From NCBI GenBank assembly GCA_030830145.1, contig JAURNO010000093.1:1-8910 (forward strand): a DNA stretch of 8,910 nt. Direction: 5' to 3'. This document shows, piece by piece, positions 1 through 6,267 of this stretch. This DNA is from Verrucomicrobiota bacterium (GTDB taxonomy: Bacteria > Verrucomicrobiota > Verrucomicrobiia > Opitutales > Seribacteraceae). The notes under the pieces were generated by a model that searched no databases, had not been told where the DNA came from, and saw only the letters and a program-made list of their open reading frames with translations. Within the stretch, counting starts at the first letter, position 1, and every line of letters begins with the position of its first letter. The translations under genes were made by a program, and so were the position numbers.

Positions 1-429
1 CTCGTCGAAGCCCGCTTGAGTTACCTTCATTCCCTTGCCCCGCCGGCGCTCGGCATTGGGGAAGTCGGGCGGATCATAAGACTGGAGCTGCCACTTTCCC
101 GAAATACAAGTTTTGTAGCCTGCTTCCTTCATCATGTGCCCGAAAGTTTTTTCCGCCGGATCGAGAATGCCGAAGTAGCTCCAATTACGGCGGTTGTATT
201 TTCCCGTCATGATCTGGACTCGGGTCGGAGTACAAAGAGGCTGCGAATAAGCATGGGTGAAACGAAGCCCGCCCTTGGCCAATTTGTCAATTTGGGGGGT
301 CTCGTAAGAAGTTCCACCATAACAACCGAAACCCTCTATTCCAATATCGTCCGCCATGATGAGGAGAACGTTGGGTTGCTTGGCTAGAGCTACGCAGGGA
401 AGGAATAGGATGAGGAAAGGAAATCGCAT
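1..429 (-). CDS. Secreted sulfatase (S1 family, arylsulfatase A-like), N-terminal part, cut by window edge
   Basis: This is the first 143 residues of a type I sulfatase; the gene runs off the left end in frame. The start is the ATG at 429-427. It gives a signal peptide (hydrophobic core [12 protein letters not shown], probable cleavage after ALA at residue 16) followed at once by the sulfatase N-terminal strand [10 protein letters not shown], whose D27-D28 are calcium ligands in the family. The sulfatase signature is CTPTR at residues 66-70; C66 would be converted to formylglycine by a maturase encoded elsewhere. K112 lies in GKWQL (111-115), where the commonest family form is GKWHL, so His is replaced by Gln. 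I recall GKWQL in other PVC sulfatases, so this may mark a subfamily rather than inactivity. The sequence ends in GFDE, the usual point after the first active-site half. It sits 47 bp after the M90 peptidase on the same strand, probably in the same operon. No clear ribosome binding site is seen. The substrate is unknown, presumably a sulfated polysaccharide or oligosaccharide. Confidence 0.93.
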   Translation of the reverse strand, partial: MRFPFLILFLPCVALAKQPNVLLIMADDIGIEGFGCYGGTSYETPQIDKLAKGGLRFTHAYSQPLCTPTRVQIMTGKYNRRNWSYFGILDPAEKTFGHMMKEAGYKTCISGKWQLQSYDPPDFPNAERRRGKGMKVTQAGFDE

Positions 430-476
430 TATTTATTGAGCAATTGTGAGGAGAGGAATAAGAAAACAATGTATCT

Positions 477-1418
477 TCATGCTTTTTTTTGCTTTCGCCA
501 ACTCGCAGGGTCAACCCCGTAAAATTTTTTCAAGGCCTCGTAAATTTTTGGGCATTCTCTTTTCAAACGTGAACCGCGTTCGAAGAAAGCCGAAGTTCCG
601 CAGGAAAACAGTTCGGGCTTGTCTCCCTTGATACTTTCATACCCACCATAGGCACGAATGGAATAGTTTTTGCCGGATTCATAGGCTTGCATGAGCCTTG
701 CATGCTCTTGGTCAACAAGAGTCTGCCATTCTTTATGGTCCTCGGAGTGAGCGGAGACAGGAATACTCTGAGCCACTCCATCATCGGCAAAATCAATCAA
801 GTGTGCGAACTCGTGCAAGGTCAGGTTGTGACCATCTCTTGCGTTGCGGATCGTTTTTTTAAGATAGCTCCAACTTAAGTTTACCTCGTGTCGGGTAGCG
901 GTTCCTCTGGCGTCCTCGCTTCCTACGATCTCATCCTTCCACAGGTGAACGACCTGAAGATGCCGGTAGTCGGAGAGCGGACGACGAACAATGAGGAGGC
1001 AAGCTTCGGCTGCGACAAGAAGCCGCATTTCCTCGGTTGCATTCTTTGTTTTCATATGAGTGATCGGAAATTGCTCGAGAAAAGCAAGGATTCTCTCTTC
1101 CCAGGGATTCAACAATTCCTTCGGCAGCCAATGATACAAACCGATATTTTTGGATATGATTCTTCTTTGTTTGAAGCCCAATCTCAATCCCTTCTTTTGC
1201 TTCAACAGTTTGTCTAGAAAAACCCCGCGCTGATTGGTCATTTTGGCAGAAGTTCTCCGAGGTCCTCCGCCGTTCTTTTTTTCAATCGTCCAAACGAGCA
1301 AACCGAACCCCAGAATCCCGCACAATACCACGAGACCCAATTCCCCGGCGCCACCCCCTCCCGAACAATTTCCGTACAGTAGGGGCAAAAGAAGGAACCA
1401 GCCTTTGAACTTTTTCAT
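477..1418 (-). CDS. mtfA: Membrane-anchored zinc peptidase of the M90 / MtfA family
   Basis: The 313-residue product matches the MtfA/M90 family. The gluzincin-like motif is HEFAH at residues 202-206 followed by D209, preceded by the family's NLSW (180-183) and DGHNLT (195-200). A downstream glutamate, E269 in KPELF, lies where E. coli MtfA has its third metal ligand, followed by AFFE and the typical C-terminal FYGVDP. In E. coli, MtfA is a cytosolic peptidase that interacts with the glucose repressor Mlc. This protein is longer at the N terminus: a hydrophobic stretch at 7-16, a Gly-rich turn (19-25), and a second hydrophobic helix at about 27-45 followed by KK. By the positive-inside rule the catalytic domain would face the cytoplasm, although a cleaved signal peptide is also possible. 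C18 is not in a good lipobox because Asn precedes it. The ATG overlaps the esterase stop codon as ATGA and lacks a strong ribosome binding site, so translational coupling is likely. A run of eight A residues lies just before the stop codon. Family is sure; role in a sulfatase operon is unknown. Confidence 0.88.
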   Translation of the reverse strand: MKKFKGWFLLLPLLYGNCSGGGGAGELGLVVLCGILGFGLLVWTIEKKNGGGPRRTSAKMTNQRGVFLDKLLKQKKGLRLGFKQRRIISKNIGLYHWLPKELLNPWEERILAFLEQFPITHMKTKNATEEMRLLVAAEACLLIVRRPLSDYRHLQVVHLWKDEIVGSEDARGTATRHEVNLSWSYLKKTIRNARDGHNLTLHEFAHLIDFADDGVAQSIPVSAHSEDHKEWQTLVDQEHARLMQAYESGKNYSIRAYGGYESIKGDKPELFSCGTSAFFERGSRLKRECPKIYEALKKFYGVDPASWRKQKKA

Positions 1419-2347
1419 TTTGCTTGGTTGAAATTGCGGTTATGGAAATTCATGAGATCCAATCCTTTTTTCTCGTAGATTATTTTGGCGCTGTGAGGTG
1501 CGTCGGGAACGATCAGCCTTTCGGAGGGAATTCCAAGGGAATCAAGGTATTTCAGATATTTCAGGTTGTACTCGTAATTAAAGCCTTTGGTTCCCACCCA
1601 TATCAAAGGCTTGAGGGGAGGCGGGCTTTTTCGGAGGGAATATTCCCTGGCGAGAGTCCAGGCATCGTAGCCTTTTGCAAAACGAACTGTGGGCGATTCC
1701 TCTCCCTGGTTATTTCTAATTCTTTCTTCCGGTTCATATCCGGAACCTCCCGGAGCCACCGATCCAAAGAGTTCGGGGTACTTGAACATGATGCGGGTCG
1801 CACCCCTGCCACCCTGTGAGAATCCTTCCAGTCCACGCTTTCCCCTCCTCGCATAAGTACGGTAGGTCGAGTCGACGTGAGGAATGAGCTCCTGGACGAA
1901 GACTTTCTCGCCCATCCCATTTTCCTTTTGAGGGTAGTTGTACCAACTCATGGGGCCGCCGTTCGGGAAAACGTAAATCATGGGTTGAACCTTTTTACTC
2001 TCCATGGTTCGGTGAATAAACGAGGAGAGAGCGATGCTCTTTTTTTCCGACCCCGGTCGACCGCCGTGCAGGTGGTAGACGACTGGGAATTTCCTGTTTT
2101 TGAACTTTGGGGAATCGTACTCTTTGGGTAAATAGACATAGTACCCGACCTTGATCCCCATGCTAGGACTTTTGAAAGTTGCGTGCCTGAGATTGGAAGG
2201 GAGACTCTTGAGCGTCCACTTTTGGGGCGGATTATTCCAACAGAAAACCGCTTCCGTCTTGAAACTTTTAGGGTTCTTGGTCTGAGCGAAGCTCCCGATT
2301 TGGCTCGTTACGAAGAGGGCGAAGAGGTAGGGACGGAGGAGTTTCAC
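1415..2347 (-). CDS. Secreted alpha/beta-hydrolase esterase (esterase D / PF00756-like)
   Basis: The 310-residue exported protein begins with GTG at 2347-2345; no in-frame ATG occurs until residue 63, inside the hydrolase domain, so GTG is chosen. A signal peptide covers residues 1-21 or so (probable cleavage near SFA-Q). The alpha/beta-hydrolase marks are an oxyanion-hole segment YHLHGG (91-96), the nucleophile elbow GFSQGG with S177, and a C-terminal histidine H285 in PDAPHS. This layout is that of the esterase D family, which includes feruloyl and acetyl esterases that release acyl groups from polysaccharides. At the usual catalytic-acid position, GTxD after the beta strand, this protein has GTKG (252-255), so Gly replaces Asp; E259 a few residues on might substitute. 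It lies 4 bp after the upstream sulfatase and overlaps the peptidase by 4 bases, so all three are probably cotranscribed. A likely role, by inference, is removing acyl groups from a sulfated glycan. Specificity cannot be read from the sequence. Confidence 0.88.
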   Translation of the reverse strand: MKLLRPYLFALFVTSQIGSFAQTKNPKSFKTEAVFCWNNPPQKWTLKSLPSNLRHATFKSPSMGIKVGYYVYLPKEYDSPKFKNRKFPVVYHLHGGRPGSEKKSIALSSFIHRTMESKKVQPMIYVFPNGGPMSWYNYPQKENGMGEKVFVQELIPHVDSTYRTYARRGKRGLEGFSQGGRGATRIMFKYPELFGSVAPGGSGYEPEERIRNNQGEESPTVRFAKGYDAWTLAREYSLRKSPPPLKPLIWVGTKGFNYEYNLKYLKYLDSLGIPSERLIVPDAPHSAKIIYEKKGLDLMNFHNRNFNQAK

Positions 2348-2351
2348 TCGC

Positions 2352-3809
2352 TTACAGGTCGTTATTCCGAATGGCGACCAGTTTTTCCTTAAGTTTTTTT
2401 CGAAAGGATTCGACGGTGCCTTGGTGGGATTGCGAGTCGGCCAGGTTATGGAATTGTTTGGGGTCCTTCTTCATGTCAAAGAGTTCGATTCCATTTCTGC
2501 CATGTTCAAAGCCACCTTTCAACCGGGTCGGTAGCTTTTCACCATATTGAATGAAAGCCCAATTTTTATTTCTAAGTAAAAAACCCGTTCTCATCGGAGC
2601 CACGGAAAAGGCTTCCTCTCGAATCTGATGTTTGGGGTCATCCAACATTTTTGAAATGTCCTTGCCCTGCAACCTACTCTGTTCCGGCAAACCGCATAAG
2701 CTTGAAAGAGTGGGATACAGGTCAAGCAGTTCAACGAATGAATCGCAGACTGTAGGCTTTTTGCCGGGCATGGAAATAATCAGAGGAACCCTGGCTGATT
2801 CATCACGCAAGCTGACCTTTGCCCAGAAATCATGCTCCCCGAGATGAAAACCGTGATCGCTGGTGAAAATAACAATGGTATCGTCCCGCTTGCCTGTTTT
2901 CTCCAGTGCTTCCATGACTTTGCCAACCTGAGCGTCCAGATAGGCAACCGAAGCATAGTATCCACCCACCGCTTTTTTTTGCTTTCTTATATCCATCTGC
3001 ATATTTTCGCTTGTACAATAATTGATGCCAGCTTTCGGTATGTCATCCCAATTACCGGGTAACTTTTCCGGGAGCACCATTTTGGAGTATGGTTTGAATG
3101 GCTTGTAATATTTTCTTGGAGCTACGAAGGGAACGTGGGGTCGTACAAAACCGACACCGAGCCAAAAAGGTTTTTCCATAGACTTGTATTTCTCAAGTAA
3201 TTCGACGGCCTTTTTCGCTGTTTTCCCGTCCGAGTGCACAAGATCGTCTCCATCCGCTTCCACGACTACAAAGGTGTTACCTCCCACAACAGGTCTTTTG
3301 CCATCTGGGTTTTTTTGCAAGGTCTCTCCATCACCCGGTGCGCGCCACTCGGGGCCCTTACTGTTGTATTTCTCGTCCCATGAAAGTGAATCATCTGCTC
3401 CGTCTCCTCCGCTTTCGATTCCACCGGGGACGCCCATATGATAAATTTTGCTTACCCTTGCCGCATGATATCCGTGGTTTCGGAAGTGCTGGGACCAGGT
3501 GCTTCGATCGCCTATTCGAGGGCGCGGGCTAGTATAGCCTAGTACACCGGTAGCGTGCGGATAGTACCCAGACATAAAAGAGGCACGTGATGGTCCGCAA
3601 TAGGTACCCTGGCAGTATGCTTCAGTAAAACGGGTGCCTTCCGCTGCAAGTTTGTCGATATTGGGTGTTTGGCAAACCTTGTTTCCGTAACAGGATAGGG
3701 CGGTGTAAGTCAGGTCATCGGAGATGATGAAGAGGACGTTTGGTTTTTTCGCCGAAGCGAACGAAAAAAAACAGATCAAAAAGAGAAAATATAAGGAGAG
3801 TGGTTTCAT
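2352..3809 (-). CDS. Secreted iduronate-2-sulfatase-like sulfatase (S1 family)
   Basis: This complete 485-residue sulfatase starts at ATG 3809-3807 with a clear signal peptide (SLYFLFLICFFSFASA, cleavage after residue 20). Metal ligands D31-D32 follow in PNVLFIISDD. The formylglycine signature is CGPSR at 71-75. The second active-site segment is SKIYHMG (120-126, K121 and H124), the iduronate-2-sulfatase form GKxxHxG rather than the arylsulfatase form GKWHxG. Further support is RPHVPF (223-228, H225), the YYASVAYLDAQVG helix (284-296), the metal pair D318-H319 in TSDHG, GEHDFWAK with K331, and the C-terminal strand block ELFDMKKDPKQFHNL. All expected catalytic residues are present. The length suits the iduronate-2-sulfatase-like group, known to hydrolyse 2-O-sulfates on uronic acids or related sugars; the actual substrate is unknown. 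It heads the minus-strand operon, with the esterase 4 bp downstream. A GAGG lies only 4 nt before the ATG, inside an inverted repeat. Confidence 0.95.
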   Translation of the reverse strand: MKPLSLYFLFLICFFSFASAKKPNVLFIISDDLTYTALSCYGNKVCQTPNIDKLAAEGTRFTEAYCQGTYCGPSRASFMSGYYPHATGVLGYTSPRPRIGDRSTWSQHFRNHGYHAARVSKIYHMGVPGGIESGGDGADDSLSWDEKYNSKGPEWRAPGDGETLQKNPDGKRPVVGGNTFVVVEADGDDLVHSDGKTAKKAVELLEKYKSMEKPFWLGVGFVRPHVPFVAPRKYYKPFKPYSKMVLPEKLPGNWDDIPKAGINYCTSENMQMDIRKQKKAVGGYYASVAYLDAQVGKVMEALEKTGKRDDTIVIFTSDHGFHLGEHDFWAKVSLRDESARVPLIISMPGKKPTVCDSFVELLDLYPTLSSLCGLPEQSRLQGKDISKMLDDPKHQIREEAFSVAPMRTGFLLRNKNWAFIQYGEKLPTRLKGGFEHGRNGIELFDMKKDPKQFHNLADSQSHQGTVESFRKKLKEKLVAIRNNDL

Positions 3810-3822
3810 ATGACCTCATATG
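3807..3822. repeat. Perfect 7-bp inverted repeat over the sulfatase start codon
   Basis: CATATGA-CC-TCATATG: two perfect 7-bp arms with a 2-bp centre. On the minus strand it holds both the GAGG ribosome-binding element and the ATG of the sulfatase. With a 2-nt loop it is unlikely to fold well as RNA, so a protein-binding site is the more plausible function if it has any. It could also be chance in an AT-rich stretch. Confidence 0.35.
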
Positions 3823-3944
3823 ATGTTCAATTTGTGAAGAAAAATACAAGCAGGTAATGCAAGGCGAATAGACTTTCAAGTTGATCAAACTCAATCCCTG
3901 ATTCCTCCTTCAAAGCTTTTCAGCTCGGTACTTTTAGGTTGCAA
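3810..3944. promoter_or_regulatory. Divergent intergenic region between sulfatase operon and LRR-VHL gene
   Basis: This 135-bp AT-rich spacer must hold the promoters of both divergent units, but I see no convincing -35/-10 pair on either strand. It contains a palindrome TTGATCAA at 3881-3888, flanked by AGT and ACT with one extra base, which is a candidate operator. CCTCCTT at 3904-3910 reads as AAGGAGG on the minus strand, but it lies about 95 bp before the sulfatase start and serves no in-frame gene. An AGG at 3936-3938 lies 6 nt before the ATG at 3945 and is the best ribosome-binding candidate for the LRR gene. Confidence 0.4.
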
Positions 3945-4865
3945 ATGAAGCCTTTGCCTTTGCTTTATTTAGGTATGTTTTTAATGAAATTACATCATTT
4001 CGTCCTCCATTATGCAGCAATTAACCTTTTGTTTTCAGGGGTTTTGCTTTTCGGGGAAAGCGATAAGCCGTCATCGGTTCTGGCCATTGAGAAACTGGGT
4101 GGTTTGGCCCTGCCCATGCCGGGGGGTGGTTGGGAAGTCGGTTTTCATCTGCGGGGGAGAGAGTCTTTTGAAGATGAAGGACTGAAAGCCCTCAAGAACT
4201 TGGGGGAAATTGTTTCACTGAACCTAAGAGACACCAAGATTACAAACAAGGGGCTTGTTCACCTGCAGGGTTTGGTTTCCTTGCGCCGGCTTCACCTCGA
4301 AAGAACTTCTATTGACAACTCGGGATTGAAGAATTTATCCAAACTAAAGAACCTCGAGTATCTTAACCTTTACCAGACTCAAGTATCGGATGATGGACTT
4401 CGACATTTATCCGATTTGAAAAAGCTTAAGAAACTTTTCCTTTGGGATACGAAGGTTTCGGACGAGGGGGTTCGGGAGCTTCAAAAATCCCTTCCTCAAC
4501 TTTTTGTTTCAAGGGGATTGAATTTGGAAAAACTGGCTGCCGATGCCCCCAAGCCTTCTCCGCCCAAGCCCAGGGCTTCCATGAAGTGGTTGTCTTCCAG
4601 TGGGACCGAATCCCCTCCAACGAAGTCAACCCCCGGTTCACCCATCCAGGTTACCTTCCTCAACAAGAGCAAGCAACCCGTCAAGTTGGTTTGGATGGAC
4701 TACGGCGGGGGGCAAAAGCTCTATGGTGAAATTTCCGCCGGAGGGAGCAGGGAACAAAACACCTACTCTGAAGCCGTTTGGTTAATTACTGATTTAAACG
4801 ACAAGCCGCTCGGTCATTTCGTGACAAGTCAGGAAGATGCCAACGGGGTTATCCCTGCCAATTAA
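3945..4865 (+). CDS. Exported leucine-rich-repeat protein with C-terminal VHL beta-like domain
   Basis: The 306-residue product starts at ATG 3945 (AGG 6 nt upstream). An in-frame TTG lies at 3939, and the ATG at 3984 is an alternative giving a more typical signal peptide beginning MKLHHF; the hydrophobic segment NLLFSGVLLFG is shared by all. Residues 79-174 are four exact 24-residue leucine-rich repeats with Thr in the same place in each (T97, T121, T145, T169; pattern LxLxxTxIxxxGL), plus a partial fifth. A Pro/Ser/Thr-rich linker runs from about 202 to 232. Residues 233-298 resemble the VHL beta domain: VTFLNKS, VKLVWMDY, KLYGEISAGGS, NTYSEAVWLITD. Against human VHL, W250, Y260, Y274 and W279 align without gaps to W88, Y98, Y112 and W117. 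Both halves are repeat or beta-sandwich binding folds with no catalytic site seen, so a scaffold or adhesion role outside the cytoplasm is inferred. The DUF1501 gene follows after 39 bp. The VHL call rests on motif memory and needs a profile search. Confidence 0.85.
   Translation: MKPLPLLYLGMFLMKLHHFVLHYAAINLLFSGVLLFGESDKPSSVLAIEKLGGLALPMPGGGWEVGFHLRGRESFEDEGLKALKNLGEIVSLNLRDTKITNKGLVHLQGLVSLRRLHLERTSIDNSGLKNLSKLKNLEYLNLYQTQVSDDGLRHLSDLKKLKKLFLWDTKVSDEGVRELQKSLPQLFVSRGLNLEKLAADAPKPSPPKPRASMKWLSSSGTESPPTKSTPGSPIQVTFLNKSKQPVKLVWMDYGGGQKLYGEISAGGSREQNTYSEAVWLITDLNDKPLGHFVTSQEDANGVIPAN
4179..4466 (+). repeat. Four tandem 72-bp units encoding 24-residue leucine-rich repeats
   Basis: Four consecutive units of exactly 24 codons each begin with Gly-Leu (GLKAL, GLVHL, GLKNL, GLRHL) and carry L-x-L-x-x-T-x-I/V near the end. 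The DNA of the units has diverged, so this is a protein-level repeat rather than a recent DNA duplication. A fifth unit starts with GVREL and breaks off into the linker. Confidence 0.85.
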
Positions 4866-4904
4866 ATTCGACTTTCTCACTCTATTGCTTTCAATTCAGG
4901 TAAG

Positions 4905-6263
4905 ATGTTAAGCATCAGTCATTCGCGAAGAAAGTTCCTTCAATCCGGAGTTGGTTTGGCGGGTCTGACCCTGCCGACTTTTCTTAAGGCTCGCTTGTCG
5001 TCGAAATCTTTAACCGGCAAGGCCAAAGCCTGCATCATTATTTATACTTGGGGGGGAATGAGTCATTACGAATCTTTTGACCCTAAACCCGAGGCCCCGG
5101 TCGATTTTCGCGGAGAGTTCAAACCGATCGATACGGCCACCCCTGGAATGCAATTTTGCGAGCATATACCAATGCTCGCAAAACATTCTGAAAAATTAGC
5201 GGTCATTCGATCCGTGCATCACAAGCAAGGAGGCCACCAGCAAGGCATGTACATCAGTTTGACCGGTCATGATCCGGTGGCTGGAATAAAGGCGAAGGGC
5301 CGCAACAATCGCCCCTCCCTTACCTCGATGCTATCTTATTTCCATAACCCAGCTGTTGGTACACCCTCTGCGATCCGCATGCCCTATTCGATGTTCGACA
5401 ACGGTAAACAGATGGCGGGCGAGGGGGCTGGCTGGTTGGGCACGAAGCATGACCCCGTGCTGCTCCGTACACCTGCGGGAAAGCCCTATGCTGGAGTCAA
5501 CCGTTATTCGGACAAAGAGTTGAACCTGACTCTCAATCTGACTGAAAAGAGAGTCGGCAACCGCAATGCGCTTCTCGAACAATTGGAGGATACTCTCGCT
5601 TGGAGAGTCGGTCATGAAACCGCCTACGACCAACTCGATCATTACAGGCGCATGGCCTCCGACATCCTGTTGGGTTCGCCTGTCCGCAAGGCCTATGACC
5701 TGGAAAGCGAAGACCCTCGGATTCGCGCCATGTATGGGGATCACATGGGGGGGCAGAGCCTGCTTCTTTCGCGCCGATTGGTAGAAGCTGGGGTGCCGGT
5801 GGTTCAAGCCGTCTGCTCAGCCAGCGACTTGGCAGGAGGAGGTGGAGACAATTGGGATACTCATCGTGATCATTTTCCAAAGATGAAAAATCGCCTGCTT
5901 CCCGTTTTCGACCGATCGGCATCGGCTTTACTGACTGATTTGGAAATGCGCGGTATGCTCGACGAAACCCTCGTCGTCTTTCTTACCGATTTCGGGCGTA
6001 CCCCCAAGATCAACGGCAATGGCGGAAGAGATCATCATCCCGGTGTCTATTCTCTCGTTCTTGCCGGAGGAGGCATTCGAGGCGGACAGGTATATGGATC
6101 GAGTGACTCCAAAGGGGCCGAACCCGGATCCGATCCTTGCACGCCGGCGGACGTTCATGCCACCGTATACAAGGCAATGGGTATCGATCACAGCATGGAA
6201 CTTCATGATCAACAGGGCCGTCCATTCAGGATTTGCGACGGCAATCCGCTTCCCCTGACTTGA
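4905..6263 (+). CDS. Tat-exported DUF1501 protein (alkaline-phosphatase-like fold, function unknown)
   Basis: The 452-residue product matches DUF1501 (PF07394), common in Planctomycetes and Verrucomicrobia. The start at ATG 4905 puts a twin-arginine signal at once at the N terminus: SRRKFLQ with R8-R9, then a short hydrophobic stretch GVGLAGLTL. Family motifs run in order: TWGGMSH (48-54), FDPKP (58-62), HHKQGGHQQG (105-114), DNWDTH (315-320), TDFGRTP (361-367) and GRDHHP (374-379). The conserved Asp, His and Ser/Thr residues resemble the metal-binding set of the alkaline phosphatase/sulfatase superfamily, but no reaction has been firmly shown for the family as far as I know. Length is normal and the gene looks intact. 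Such genes usually follow DUF1549/DUF1553 (PSD1) genes; here the upstream neighbour, 39 bp away on the same strand, is the LRR-VHL protein. CAGG lies 4 nt before the ATG. Its stop is 4 bp from the convergent tag stop. Confidence 0.93.
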   Translation: MLSISHSRRKFLQSGVGLAGLTLPTFLKARLSSKSLTGKAKACIIIYTWGGMSHYESFDPKPEAPVDFRGEFKPIDTATPGMQFCEHIPMLAKHSEKLAVIRSVHHKQGGHQQGMYISLTGHDPVAGIKAKGRNNRPSLTSMLSYFHNPAVGTPSAIRMPYSMFDNGKQMAGEGAGWLGTKHDPVLLRTPAGKPYAGVNRYSDKELNLTLNLTEKRVGNRNALLEQLEDTLAWRVGHETAYDQLDHYRRMASDILLGSPVRKAYDLESEDPRIRAMYGDHMGGQSLLLSRRLVEAGVPVVQAVCSASDLAGGGGDNWDTHRDHFPKMKNRLLPVFDRSASALLTDLEMRGMLDETLVVFLTDFGRTPKINGNGGRDHHPGVYSLVLAGGGIRGGQVYGSSDSKGAEPGSDPCTPADVHATVYKAMGIDHSMELHDQQGRPFRICDGNPLPLT

Positions 6264-6267
6264 CGGA

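Noticed and set aside
16..387. 123-codon plus-strand open frame
   Set aside because: It is the antisense of the partial sulfatase, whose signal peptide, CTPTR motif and metal ligands clearly define the coding strand.
287..514. 75-codon minus-strand frame overlapping the ends of the peptidase and sulfatase, reached by shifting at the A8 run before the peptidase stop
   Set aside because: No recognisable motif. It overlaps two well-supported genes out of frame, and the peptidase already ends at a normal family length.
3715..3894. 59-codon minus-strand frame starting with TTG, 9 nt after a perfect AAGGAGG
   Set aside because: It runs out of frame through the sulfatase signal peptide and start region, has no family resemblance, and the AAGGAGG occurs in a pyrimidine-rich stretch of the opposite strand that may be chance.
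5050..5753. Two G7 homopolymers in the DUF1501 gene (5050-5056 and 5747-5753), possible phase-variation tracts
   Set aside because: Both encode conserved Gly residues in family motifs or helices and are too short to argue for slippage without population data.
5331..5922. Long minus-strand frames (158 and 129 codons) within the DUF1501 gene
   Set aside because: Both are antisense shadows of a gene with all DUF1501 motifs in place.
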